This document shows, in pieces, positions 1 through 9,558 of a stretch of 64,000 nucleotides of DNA (the first letter of the stretch is position 1; each line of letters opens with the position of its first letter). The translations under genes and the position numbers were made by a program. This stretch comes from Kitagawia praeruptora. Its lineage: Eukaryota; Streptophyta; Magnoliopsida; Apiales; Apiaceae. The stretch lies in NCBI GenBank assembly GCA_037693485.1, contig CM075352.1, positions 20,394,001-20,458,000 of the forward strand. The letters run 5' to 3'. Under the pieces are notes generated by a model. The model did no database searches, had not been told where the DNA came from, and saw only the letters and a program-made list of their open reading frames with translations.

Positions 1-144
1 TGAGCATTCTGATTTTGATGAAGGTAATAGTTATAGCGTAGATCAAGGCGCGCCTTAACTGTTTCTTTTTCATTTCTACTTTGCTTTGCTTTTTTTTTTT
101 ACACAGGGCGCGTTCTAACCTTTCCTCTCTTTTATCTTGTACAG

Positions 145-1124
145 ATATGGCCCCTAGGATTCCACGAGGATTTGGCGCTGCCAAAAAGAAGAATGATAAA
201 GAAAAGAAAAATGACCAAGGGGATACCTCTGACTCCAGGGCGCGCCCTGTGCCAGAAAAGAACTCCAGCGACACTATCACTCCATCCACAGAATCTTTGA
301 AAAGGAATGCTGATATCCAAGAACCCATCACCAATAGGGGCAAGAAACCAAGATATGAGGGCGCGCCCTCATATGTTGAAACCTTAATTGGCCCTGCTGC
401 TGCCTCTCTTGTTGAAGAAAAGGAGGTTGACATTTGGCAAAATATGAATGCGGATGAGGAATCTCAGTCCATGATTCGGGCATCTGCTCAACTTCTTATT
501 CAATCTCTAGGGCGCGCCCAGAGGGTTCATAAGGAAAAACTCCACCTTAACAGACTTGAAGCTGAGAATAGGAAGTATTCGAAGATGATTGTCGAAAACG
601 ATAACAAATGGAAGAAAGATCTAGATGCCAAAAATGATAGAATTGCTGATTTGAAGCATGAACTGGATGAATCTATTGAACATCGCACTCTTCTGAATAC
701 CAAAAATGATGAAGTAGAGAAAGAGGTGGAGGAACTCCGAGCTCAACAAGGTTCCCTAGAAATCGAAAAGGCCAAGTTAAAAGAACAGAGAGAAACCATT
801 GAAGACGAAAACTTTGAAAAGGGTTTCAACTTCTATCTTCTTGGTTTTCTAGCCAACGATCCTGACTATAACTGGGAGAAATTTGGACCCGCCGCTGCTA
901 CGGACATAGCAAAGTTCAAGGTTGACAGAGCCTTAGACATTAAGGCAAAAAGGGTAGAGTTAGGGTTAGAAGAAGCTTCTGAGGGCGCGCCCTCTACTGA
1001 CAATGTTCAACCCTCTCCTACTGCTATTCCTACTCAAGGCTCTCCTCCTGCAAATGTAACTCAGGATGCACCTCCTTCACCCTCCAAGGTTATCCCTTCT
1101 TCTCCCCCTAAGGACGCGCCTTAG
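145..1124 (+). CDS. Antisense extra ORF (aORF) of the Tat element, last exon, coiled-coil protein
   Basis: This frame runs opposite to gag-pol, in the usual place of Tat aORFs between pol and the 3' LTR. It looks spliced. An open frame entering from the left edge (2-23) ends at a GTAATA donor (24). The acceptor after a T-rich tract is ACAG at 141-144, and joining 23 to 145 keeps the frame and runs into ATGGCCCCTAGG at 147. The product is hydrophilic. A Lys/Asp-rich start is followed by a long heptad-rich coiled coil (roughly codons 125-245 of this exon), then a short globular block containing FNFYLLGFLANDPDYNW, and a Pro/Ser-rich tail. Many Tat aORFs encode proteins annotated as putative gypsy-type transposon proteins (PF04195) with a C-terminal coiled coil. 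Any such N-terminal domain would lie outside this window. Function is unknown. Confidence 0.7.
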
Positions 1125-1754
1125 GATTTCAGTCTTTTAAACCTGTTTCGTATGTACTCAACTTTTAAGGTGCGGGTCCTTTGTAAAACCCTGCAATTTG
1201 TAACTCCTAACTTTTTAATGCCTTTTAAACTTTTGCTATGCTCATTATTTATCTTCATGCTTTTATTTGTTAAACTCTTCAAATTAGGGCGCGCCCTTGA
1301 TGTCTTGACCAAAATTAAAGATTCTTCAAACTTTTCAAATTTATTAAACACAAAATTCTTCATTCATACTGAGGGCGCGCCCTAAGGCACTACCCTTTTC
1401 AGGATTCCTTTAACTTGTAAATAATTACATAGCAAGTCTTCATACATGCTGAGGGCGCGCCCTAAGCATGACCTCTTGACTTCAATCAAAAATGCCTTCA
1501 AAATAACTGAAATAATCTCAAATATACTTTATTAAACTTCGAATAATCTCATCAGATCAAGGGAAGGTATACATGTTCTACCCCCCGAGCTAAGGAGAAT
1601 AAACTTCTAAATAATATGGAATAAAAACAGCAAGTCTCAACTAGAACTAAAGAAGGCGTATATGTACTACCCCCCTAGACTAGGAGAAAATTTATTTATA
1701 CTAGTTTATAACTTAAATATAAGCCTTCATACAATAGGGGGTCAAAGCCGCATC
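1125..1754. other. Non-coding spacer of the Tat element between aORF and integrase
   Basis: I see no credible gene here. The stretch is AT-rich but contains three perfect GGGCGCGCCC palindromes (1287-1296, 1373-1382, 1453-1462), two of them in a similar context (tact/tgct followed by gagggcgcgccctaag). Two related segments near 1560 and 1635 share the motif 'gtatatgt-ctacccccc', which suggests a local duplication. Confidence 0.6.
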
Positions 1755-1970
1755 CTACTGATAATACTTTCTCAAATGCTCTGCATTCCATGCTCTTGGG
1801 ATTATGTTGCCATCCAAGTCTTCTAGATGATAAGTTCCTTCCCAAATGATAGATTTGATCTTGTAAGGTCCTTCCCAATTGGGGCCAAAAACTCCATGTG
1901 CTGCTATTCTTGTATTAGGCATAACTTTCCGCAGAACTAAATCACCTACCTTAAAAGGCTGAATCTTCAC
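1755..1970 (-). pseudogene. Tat element integrase C-terminal segment
   Basis: The 71-residue frame contains KIQPFKVGDLVLRKV and NWEGPYKIKSI, the typical C-terminal part of plant gypsy integrases just after the catalytic core. It is separated from the core (ending at 2022) by stop codons in the 1971-2040 stretch, where the same type of sequence continues. The segment therefore belongs to one broken pol reading frame and is not a separate gene. It ends at a natural stop at 1755, which is probably the true end of pol. Confidence 0.8.
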
Positions 1971-2021
1971 CTTCTTGTTATATTACCTTGCAGCCCTCTG
2001 CTGATAAGTTGCCAACCTCAA

Positions 2022-3200
2022 CTACGAGTTAGTCCTTGTCTCCTCCAGAAAATCAAGATTTAGCCTTTGGTTCACCATATTCGATTCTTCCTCATAAAAA
2101 TCTCTTCGGAATGACCCTGCTCCAATTTCCACTGGAACCATTGCCTCGCACCCATAAGATAACATGAATGGAGACTCTCCAGTTGTGGTTCTTGGAGTTG
2201 TGTTATACGACCATAAAACCATAGGAAGTTCCTCGGGCCAATTCCCTTTACTTTCTTCCAATTTGGTCTTCAAAGTGTGCTTGATTATCTTGTTGATAGC
2301 TTCAGTTTGCCCATTACTCTGAGGGTGATATACAGCTGCAAATTCTTTCTTGATTCCTAAATCTTCACATAGCTTTCGCAACTCTTTGCTATCAAACTGC
2401 TTTCCATTATCTGAAACAAGCTTGTAAGGAATCCCGAATCTGCACACAATAGAGTTAAACACAAAATCCTTGATTTTCTTCGCTGTTATCTTGGCCAAGG
2501 GCATTGCCTCCGCCCACTTGGTGAAATAATCCACAGCCACAACAGCGTACTTGACTCCTCCCTTAGACTTAGGGAGTTCTCCAATAAGATCAATTCCCCA
2601 CATAGCAAATGGCCATGGACTCATCATAGAAGTCAAAGTAGTTACGGGAATCGTTGAATAATTGGCAAACCTCTGGCATCTATCGCATGCCTTAACAAAC
2701 TCATAGGCATCCTTCTTCATAGTAGGCCAATAATAACCTTGCCTTAACACCTTCATTGCCAACGAACCACCCCCCGAGTGATTGCCACAAATTCCTTCAT
2801 GTACCTCCCTCAGGATATAATCGCAGTCATCCCCATCTATGCACTTCAGAAGCGGTTGACTGAAACCTCTCTTGTACAGAATTCCATCATACTCCACAAA
2901 CTTGGCAGCATGATATCGAAGACGCCTTGCTTCAATTTTATCGCTTGGGAGAATCCCCCTATGGAGATATTCTAGAATTGGAGTCATCCAGGTGACTGAC
3001 GGAGTATTCTCCACTTCCATAACTTCCACATCTGGAATACTTGGCACTTCTTGAATTTGTAGAGGAACTGTTCCTAACAACATAGCATCCTTCTGGGATC
3101 CTAGCTTAGCCAAAACATCTGTAGAGCAATTTTCATCTCGAGGAATGCATTCCAACCTTACTTCACAAAACTTCTGCATTAATCGTTGTGCACACTTCAT
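2022..3200 (-). pseudogene. Tat element integrase (zinc-binding and catalytic core)
   Basis: The zinc-binding region is visible as HEGICGNHSGG followed by CDRCQRF. The catalytic core follows, with GIDLIG, then VSDNGKQFDSKE, then HPQSNGQTEAINK carrying the last acidic residue. The frame is the same as the RNase H frame upstream on the minus strand; only the TGA at 3237-3239 separates them, twelve codons before the methionine at 3200. That codon lies where related elements usually read a glycine, so a point mutation is likely (inference). The downstream stop at 2022 truncates the C-terminus. Confidence 0.92.
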
Positions 3201-3236
3201 GTAGAGCTCTGTCCTTGGACCTCTACACTGAAAACC

Positions 3237-3785
3237 TCATTTGATCTGCCTGACCACTAACTCTGAATCACTTGATACAACCAAATTTACTACTTTCATT
3301 TCCAAGGCCATTTTCAATCCATTAATCAAAGCTTCATACTCCGCATCATTATTAGTTGCCTCGAATTTGAAATGAATAGCACTCATTAGTCGATTTCCTT
3401 CAGGTGTCACTAAAATTACACCTGCACCCGCTCCTCCATTGTTTACAGCTCCATCAACGTGCAACCTCCACCAAGGTTGGGGAATTTTCTCAATAGGGCG
3501 CGCCCTCGTAGGAGGTAATCCTTGTTCTGCTAACACAATTGACTTTTCCTCGGCTTCTGAATCAAACTCCAAGATAAAATTCGCTAAAGCCTGACCTTTA
3601 ATTGTTGTTCTTGGCGTATATTCCAAATCAAACTGCCCTAATTCGATGGCCCATTTCAACATTCTTCCTGAAGCTTCTGGTTTGTGAAGAATACTTCTCA
3701 ATGGATAAGCAGTACGAACCTCGATCCTATGAGCTTGAAAGTAAGGACGAAGTTTCCTAGCCGCCAAGATTAAAGCGAAAACCAA
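3237..3785 (-). pseudogene. Tat element RT tail plus RNase H domains
   Basis: The frame begins with the connection between RT and RNase H (ARKLRPYFQAHRI, LKWAIELGQFDLEYTPR). A full RNase H-like domain follows, with LHVDGAVNNGGAGAGVIL, NNDAEYEAL and SSDSELVV, the D-E-D pattern of this fold. Tat elements are known to carry an additional RNase H of this kind after the usual one. The frame is shifted relative to the RT frame ending at 3770, so a 1-2 base indel lies near 3770-3785. It ends at a premature TGA at 3237. Confidence 0.88.
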
Positions 3786-6700
3786 CTTTCCATGCTGGTG
3801 TATCGAGTCTCTGCATCATGCAAACGCTTGCTCACATAGTAAACCGGGGACTGATGATCAACCTCTTCCCTCACCAATACTGCACTAATGGAGTATTCTG
3901 ATACTGCCAAGTATAATATCAAGGTTTCTCCCTCCACGGGCTTAGCCAAAAGCGGAGGATTCCCCAACTGTTCTTTAATTTTCTGAAAAGCATCTTCACA
4001 CTCAGGAGTCCATACAAAATCTTTGGAGGCCCCTTTGATTGCCTTGAAGAACTCTCTGCATCTGTCCGAAGATTTTGACACAAAGCGATTTAGCGCTGCA
4101 ATTCTCCCAGCTAAACTCTGAACCTGCTTCACACTGGATGGAGATTTCATGTCAAGTAAGGCTTTAATCTTGGCTGGATTCGCCTCAATCCCGCGATGAT
4201 TAACCATGAACCCCAAGAATTTTCCGGATTCCACTCCAAACACACATTTTTGAGGATTCAACTTCATTCTGAACTTCCTCAATACTCCGAACGTTTGTTC
4301 CAAATGCTTTACATGGTCCTTTGCCCTCAAAGATTTGACAAGCATGTCATCCACATACACCTCCATGGTTTTCCCTATCAGATCTTTAAACATCATGTTC
4401 ACCAACCTCTGATAAGTAGCTCCAGCGTTGATTAAACCAAATGGCATTCCAATATAACAATACAAACCTCTATCCGTGATGAAAGAAGTGTGTTCTTGAT
4501 TAGGCTCGTACATGGGAATTTGATTATAGCCTGAGTAAGCATCCATAAAACTCAACAGAGCGTGGCCAGCGGTAGCATCCACCAACTGATCAATTCGAGG
4601 GAGAGGAAAACTATCTTTAGGGCAAGCCTTGTTCAGGTCCGTGAAATCCACACAAGTCCTCCACTTTCCATTAGGCTTCTTGACAAGAACAGGATTAGCC
4701 AGCCAATCGGGGTAATATGATTCTTTGATCAAACCAACATCTAGAAGTCTATCAACTTCCTCCTTCAATGCTATAGCTCTCTCTCCACTTACAGGTCGAC
4801 GTTTCTGACGGATCCCTTTCTTGGTAGAATCTATGTTCAAATGATGACACATAATCTTTGGATCAATTCCTACCATATCAGCATGACTCCAAGCAAATAC
4901 ATCCAGATTATTCAAAAGAAAATTAGTGAGCATTCCTCTCAACTTGGAATTCAATTGAGATCCAACTTTCAAAACCTTACTTGAATCTTTTTCATCCACC
5001 AAAATGGAAATAGTATCCTCTGCAGGACCAGTCTTTTCCACAGGTTGTGGGGTTCTCGGATCAAGATCAAAATCAAAACTTCGAGGATCCTCGATTGATG
5101 CTGCATCCTTGGAGGGCGCGTCCTCTTTAAAAGGGAAGTCTTCCTCAACAAGGGTATGCATCAATCCTTCAAGTAACATTCGCCTCCCTTCAACCTGTTC
5201 ACCTCTGATATTAACTGTAATTACCTCCTCCGAGTCTTCTTCAATTTCCTCCAGAATTCCATCCTGAAGATCATCCAACACTGGAATACGATCCTCAAGG
5301 CGCGCCCTATAACAAGGCGTTTCTTCCTCTGGTTCTTGAACAAAATAATGGACTTTCACTTCTTCAAGAGCAATACTCATAACTCCAGAATTATTCTCAC
5401 TGAGGGCGCGCCCTCCATCCTGCTGTCTCCTGAACCCTTTAATTGCCTTATGATAACAATCTCTCGAGTCATGCTGGGATCCTCGAATTGTTCCCACACC
5501 ATTTGACGTAGGAAACTTCATTGCAAGATGATAGATGGAGGTCACAACCTTCATTTCTTTCAACAAGGGACGTCCCACCAAAGCATTGTGTGATGATTCC
5601 ACATTCAAAATCATGAAATCCATCATTTGTGTTACAGAAAGGGTCCCTTCCCCGAGAGTTACTGGTAATTTGATAGCTCCCATGACCTTTACAGATTCGC
5701 CCAAAAAACCATAGATCCATCCGTTATCCTGAATCATATCCTTGTCTAGAAGTCCCAGCTTTTGATAAGTATTGTAATACAGAATATTCACCGAACTCCC
5801 ATTGTCAACAAAAACTCGATGTACATTCTTGGACCCAATCTGAATTGCCACCACCAAAGCATCATTATGAGGATGGTGTACCCATCTCGCCTCTTCTTCA
5901 GTAAAAGTGATATCAGCAAACTCCCCTTTGAACAATTTAGGTGGCCTCAACTCCAGACTATTCACATTTGTAAGAGGTCGATATCTCGCTTCTCTAGTGT
6001 ATCTCTCCATAGCGTGATTGCTGTCACCTCCCAGGTGGTGTCCACCAAAGATAGTGTGAATGCTTCCTTCCTTCACAAACTTCTTCTCTTCAGGCCTACC
6101 ATCCACATGGGGGGCGCGCCCTCCATCTCTCTTATCAGGATTCTCCTTATGTTTTTTCACCTCTCTGGCAATCCATTCTGTTAGATATCCTTCCTTGATT
6201 AAATCCTCAATCTCATCCTTCAATTGACGGCACTCATGAGTATTGTGCCCAGAAGATTCATGGAATTCACAATACTTCCTTTTATCTTTACTTTGCCAAG
6301 AAGAAAGTGGCTCTGGCTTCCTGAAGAATCCTTTATTTTTGTTCACTTCAAAAATATGTTCAATGGAGGCGGCTAGGGGTGTATAATTACCCGGCCTTTG
6401 ATCATAAGTGTAAGTATCTGGGGGACCCCAGTTTCTGCCAGATTCAGTTAAGTTCACACGATTGGCTCCTGTTGCTATCCGGCGAGTTGGACTAGGAGAC
6501 CTATCCTTCCTCTTTCCGACCTTTACCTTAGAACTGTTTTGACTATCAGTCTTTCGATTATCTGCCAATGATTGTTCCACAATCTTGAAAGATTCAGCTT
6601 GTGCAAACACATCAGCCAATGTCGGTGGATCTCGTCCTTGGAGATGTTTCCAGAAATCGGTTCCCACTGATAATCCAGCAATTAGAAAACTCTTGAGTGT

Positions 6701-8437
6701 TTCATCAGTTGCTCCTCTCACCAGAGTTGATTCCGAGTTAAACCTTTTGAAGTAAGATTGCAGACTTTCTCCTTCCCTCTGCTTAATATTGGCCAAAGTT
6801 GTGACGGGAGGAGCGTATTTCACTGCTGCCTGGAATTTAGTCAAAAACAAATTCCTCATTACCTGCCAAGATGTAATAACTCCCGGGCCAAGTTTCTGAA
6901 ACCATTGCTGAGCACTCTCCCTGAAAGTTGCTGCCAACAATCGACACCTAGCCAGCTCTGTCACTTGATAGACATCCATCTCGATGTCAAAACGTCCGAG
7001 GAATTCGACAGGATCTGCATTTCCATGAAAGCGCAAATCATTTGTCATAGATCTATACCCAGTAGGAAGCTGCGCCTCTCTTACTTCAGTTGAGAATGGA
7101 GAGGAAGTTTGTGCAGTAGCAGATATTCTTCCTCCATCCAAGTGAGCAAGGAGCTTCTTCAAATCATCCACATTGAAAGTTCCAACCCCGGGAACATTCT
7201 GAATATTTGGTTGTGCCACAGTTTGAGTACCCCCTGGAGGTGGAGGTGGAGGTGGAGCCGCTGTCTCCACACCTCCTTGATTCCCTGCTTGTGGCTGAAC
7301 AACATCCTCTTGAGTTTGAGTTTGTGTTTGCTGACCTTCTGGATTTCCATGAGGTTGCGGATTCCCCTGAGAATTTCTCTGATATTGTTCTCCAGAGTGA
7401 GGGCGCGTCCTTGATCTAGATTCATCAGAAGTACTTGGAATTTGATGAATACGGGGAGATCTTCTACTTGAGGGCGCGCCCTGATAATGGGGGCGCCCAT
7501 CTCCTTGATACCCTTCCCTTCTTTTATCACCGTTATCACGGTTTCCTCTTGCTCCAGTGTTGTGCTGAAAAGTTTGTTTAGATCCAAGGGGCCGCGACCT
7601 GTTGTGAACAGGGGGCGCGCGCTGTGGATTACTATTACGAGCAAGAGATCGTTCATGTCCAAGGGGCCTCGACCTGTTGTCAGGGGGCGCACGCTGTGGC
7701 TCATGACTCTGTGTAAGGGCTCGCTCATGTCCAAGGGGCCTCGACCTATTGTCAGGGGGCGCGCGCTGTGAATCATGGGGCCGTGATTCCAAGTATTGGC
7801 TTTTCTTCTGTTGTTCAAGGAGTACCATCCTTAAATCATCGTCATTAAGCCTTATTCCAAGGCGCTCCTTCAAGCTTGCAAAATCTCTTTTCTCCTTAGC
7901 AATCTGTTCTTCATCCCGCTGAATCTCACTAGGGGTGCGCCCTGACCGATGAGGATGAGGGCGCGCCCTAACTTCAGGATTCGACAATCTGCGCTCAGAA
8001 TTATCTTCACTAGGATGTTCAATAATAGGATCAGAGTATTCTAACCTTCGAGGAGTAATTAGCTGAAATCGCTTCTCCTGCACTTCACTATCTCTACGAG
8101 AGCTTTCCTCGACTTGAAGGGCTTTCCCTCTTCGATTATGATTTCGTGGGATACTCCGAGATTTTCTCCTTGACTCCTGATTTTCCTCCACGGAACACAA
8201 TCTTGCCCCGAAATTATTTAGGGCATCACTCATACGGTACAATTGTTCCATCAATGCCGCGTTACTGATAAGAACGGGCGGCTGGCCACCACCGGTGGCT
8301 GGAGTTCCATGGTGGTGTGGAGGAACAGGGATTTCCTCCGGAACATAAGCTTCGTGGCGAGCTTGGTTACCCCCCAAGCTATCTTCAGAATCGTAATAAT
8401 CCTCTTCGTGAGAACCTCCGCGTTGATTGTGAGACAT
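3770..8437 (-). CDS. Tat element gag-protease-reverse transcriptase polyprotein
   Basis: The open frame is 1555 codons starting at ATG 8437, about 55 bp inside the LTR. The order is a long charged, Pro/Gln-rich N-terminal region with three tandem repeats, then the retrotransposon gag domain (around residues 460-640: DPVEFLGRF, WFQKLGPG, SLQSYFKRF). Next comes a zinc-knuckle-like motif, CEFHESSGHNTHEC (about 740), and an aspartic protease, VFVDNGSSVNILY (about 890; DNGSS where DTGSS is usual). The reverse transcriptase has PVLVKKPNGKWR, FPLPRIDQLVD, MPFGLINAGATYQ and catalytic YVDDMLVKS. The frame is lost just after RT, where the product should continue into RNase H. It is long and intact, so the insertion is not very old. 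Confidence 0.9.
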   Translation of the reverse strand: MSHNQRGGSHEEDYYDSEDSLGGNQARHEAYVPEEIPVPPHHHGTPATGGGQPPVLISNAALMEQLYRMSDALNNFGARLCSVEENQESRRKSRSIPRNHNRRGKALQVEESSRRDSEVQEKRFQLITPRRLEYSDPIIEHPSEDNSERRLSNPEVRARPHPHRSGRTPSEIQRDEEQIAKEKRDFASLKERLGIRLNDDDLRMVLLEQQKKSQYLESRPHDSQRAPPDNRSRPLGHERALTQSHEPQRAPPDNRSRPLGHERSLARNSNPQRAPPVHNRSRPLGSKQTFQHNTGARGNRDNGDKRREGYQGDGRPHYQGAPSSRRSPRIHQIPSTSDESRSRTRPHSGEQYQRNSQGNPQPHGNPEGQQTQTQTQEDVVQPQAGNQGGVETAAPPPPPPPGGTQTVAQPNIQNVPGVGTFNVDDLKKLLAHLDGGRISATAQTSSPFSTEVREAQLPTGYRSMTNDLRFHGNADPVEFLGRFDIEMDVYQVTELARCRLLAATFRESAQQWFQKLGPGVITSWQVMRNLFLTKFQAAVKYAPPVTTLANIKQREGESLQSYFKRFNSESTLVRGATDETLKSFLIAGLSVGTDFWKHLQGRDPPTLADVFAQAESFKIVEQSLADNRKTDSQNSSKVKVGKRKDRSPSPTRRIATGANRVNLTESGRNWGPPDTYTYDQRPGNYTPLAASIEHIFEVNKNKGFFRKPEPLSSWQSKDKRKYCEFHESSGHNTHECRQLKDEIEDLIKEGYLTEWIAREVKKHKENPDKRDGGRAPHVDGRPEEKKFVKEGSIHTIFGGHHLGGDSNHAMERYTREARYRPLTNVNSLELRPPKLFKGEFADITFTEEEARWVHHPHNDALVVAIQIGSKNVHRVFVDNGSSVNILYYNTYQKLGLLDKDMIQDNGWIYGFLGESVKVMGAIKLPVTLGEGTLSVTQMMDFMILNVESSHNALVGRPLLKEMKVVTSIYHLAMKFPTSNGVGTIRGSQHDSRDCYHKAIKGFRRQQDGGRALSENNSGVMSIALEEVKVHYFVQEPEEETPCYRARLEDRIPVLDDLQDGILEEIEEDSEEVITVNIRGEQVEGRRMLLEGLMHTLVEEDFPFKEDAPSKDAASIEDPRSFDFDLDPRTPQPVEKTGPAEDTISILVDEKDSSKVLKVGSQLNSKLRGMLTNFLLNNLDVFAWSHADMVGIDPKIMCHHLNIDSTKKGIRQKRRPVSGERAIALKEEVDRLLDVGLIKESYYPDWLANPVLVKKPNGKWRTCVDFTDLNKACPKDSFPLPRIDQLVDATAGHALLSFMDAYSGYNQIPMYEPNQEHTSFITDRGLYCYIGMPFGLINAGATYQRLVNMMFKDLIGKTMEVYVDDMLVKSLRAKDHVKHLEQTFGVLRKFRMKLNPQKCVFGVESGKFLGFMVNHRGIEANPAKIKALLDMKSPSSVKQVQSLAGRIAALNRFVSKSSDRCREFFKAIKGASKDFVWTPECEDAFQKIKEQLGNPPLLAKPVEGETLILYLAVSEYSISAVLVREEVDHQSPVYYVSKRLHDAETRYTSMESWFSL
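7586..7772 (-). repeat. Three tandem repeats in gag N-terminus
   Basis: Three units of about 70-75 bp begin with AAGGGGCC and carry the GC-rich core AGGGGGCGC(G/A)CGCTGTG. On the minus strand each encodes QRAPP(D/V)..NRSRPLG, separated by variable Ser/His/Glu-rich spacers. Each unit includes a variant of the GC palindrome found throughout the element, so that palindrome has been amplified here together with its surroundings. Confidence 0.85.
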
Positions 8438-8470
8438 CTTTTCCTCCTAAGATGACGATCTTGATTGGCT

Positions 8471-8488
8471 CCCCTCCTTCTAGCGCCA
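8471..8488 (-). other. Primer binding site of the Tat element
   Basis: Three bases inside the LTR the minus strand reads TGGCGCTAGAAGGAGGGG. It begins with TGG, complementary to a tRNA 3' CCA end, and sits at the normal distance from the LTR. TGGCGC-type sites are common in Tat and Athila elements. I do not assign the tRNA with certainty. Confidence 0.8.
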
Positions 8489-8491
8489 ATT

Positions 8492-9408
8492 TGTTGACGG
8501 AGGAATTTGGTAACAACAAAATTCGAGGTACTTCGCCGGAAATAAGATCTATAGTGGTGGTTCTTTGCCGAAAAAAGTGGTGGCGTGTGGTGGCTGTTTG
8601 TAATTGGTGGCTGAGATTGATAGGGTTAGTGGCGGCTATTCAGAGCTCTCGACTCCCAACCCCCCAATCGGCCTACGTACCCCGGTACTTATAGGGGATC
8701 AAGCCATACGTAGTTCTTGGAGAGCAAGAAACCCAAATGGGCTTGGATAACGGACCAGCTTCCGGAATGTTCCACTATGAGGCCTAACCACAAAAGGCCC
8801 AAGGCTCATCCAAGATCTCAAGACTTCACGGATAAGGAAACTTCCCCCGTCGAGGACTAGTCCTATCCGCTACCAGCTATTTTTTGATTTCAAGGATGCA
8901 GGTATAGCCGTGGTTTACCCCAAATGCAGAACGCATCCCTGTCCCCCGAATGAGAAGCACCCACCAGATAGCAGGACAGGTGATCCAAAGCTTTTGGGTG
9001 CAAAGTGCAGGATTACTCCAAAGTTCCCCAATGAGGGCGCGCCCATTGGCTACAGGAACAGAGCTCCCAAAGCACACACCAAAAAGTCCCCATCTTTCCA
9101 CCTTAGGGCGCACGGATGCTTCCCTTAGCGTCTAAGAAGGGTCCTTATATCCAGGCAAACCCCTGGAGGCCTTCTGCGACGGACATCCCCCTCCTGAGAT
9201 ACGACAGGAGGGAATTCTTCAACAACTGAACACGAAATCGACATTATTATTATCTTAGAATTCCAGCATAACCCAGGGCGCGGCCTAAACCCCCAGGGCG
9301 CGCCCTAGCTTCTGTAAAACCCTAATTTGTTCCCTGAAGTCCCCAATTAAGTTTATTATTAACCCGAATCTATCTTGAAAATACCCGAACCGAATTTTGG
9401 CTATAACA
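8492..9408 (-). repeat. 5' LTR of the Tat element (917 bp)
   Basis: On the minus strand the LTR starts TGTTATAGCC (9408) and ends CCGTCAACA (8492), giving the canonical TG...CA ends with short inverted TGTT/AACA termini. The primer binding site follows directly. Two perfect GGGCGCGCCC palindromes (9035-9044, 9296-9305) and close variants (about 9103 and 9276) lie inside it. The partner LTR is outside the window, so its age cannot be estimated. Confidence 0.9.
8689..8694 (-). promoter_or_regulatory. Likely TATA box of the LTR promoter
   Basis: The minus strand reads CCCCTATAAGTACCGGGG here, the best TATA-like motif in the LTR. It lies about 200 bp before the LTR's 3' end, as expected for an LTR promoter. 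This is a motif call only. Confidence 0.5.
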
Positions 9409-9487
9409 GGTCGTTAGATTAGCTTGAAATATTTAATTTAGGTTTAGTTTCTAGTTTCTATTCTAAGTTAGTTTCTATTAGAATAAG

Positions 9488-9489
<2 letters not shown>

Positions 9490-9552
<63 letters not shown>
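9490..9552. repeat. (TA)n microsatellite
   Basis: This is an uninterrupted TA run of about 60 bases between the Tat element and the Helitron-derived sequence. The rest of 9409-9870 is AT-rich and shows no gene. Confidence 0.95.

Positions 9553-9558
<6 letters not shown>

Larger units (their letters stand above)
47..9305. repeat. Dispersed palindrome GGGCGCGCCC (AscI-type) throughout the Tat element
   Basis: Perfect copies start at 238, 359, 510, 983, 1287, 1373, 1453, 3496, 5404, 6112, 7472, 7959, 9035 and 9296. Nine-base or core-8 copies are at 47 and 5299, and one- or two-base variants are at 106, 1112, 5113, 7401, 7491, about 7613, 7685, 7757, 7933, about 9103 and 9276. They occur in the LTR, the aORF intron and exon, the spacer, RNase H and gag-pol. 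In coding parts they are read in all frames (RARP, GAP, GRA). No copy is seen in the other 54 kb of the window. Confidence 0.95.
1..9408 (-). mobile_element. Ty3/gypsy LTR retrotransposon, Tat type, 3' part cut by window edge
   Basis: Reading on the minus strand the order is LTR (9408-8492), primer binding site, gag-protease-RT (8437-3770), RNase H region (3785-3237), integrase (3200-2022) and integrase C-terminus (1970-1755). An ORF on the opposite strand then lies before the 3' LTR, which is off the left edge. Protease, RT, RNase H and integrase in that order define Ty3/gypsy. The long gag, the second RNase H-like block and the antisense ORF between pol and the 3' LTR are known features of the plant Tat lineage. 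The copy carries a frameshift near 3780, an in-frame TGA at 3237-3239 and a stop at 2022, so it is not autonomous as it stands. The 5-bp target duplication cannot be checked because only one end is visible. Confidence 0.93.

Noticed and set aside
5762..6184. 140-residue plus-strand frame and similar frames at 6758, 7109, 7487
   Set aside because: They are antisense shadows of the intact gag-pol frame.
8317..8694. 125-residue plus-strand frame
   Set aside because: It spans the gag start, primer binding site and LTR of the Tat element in antisense; no domain is present.
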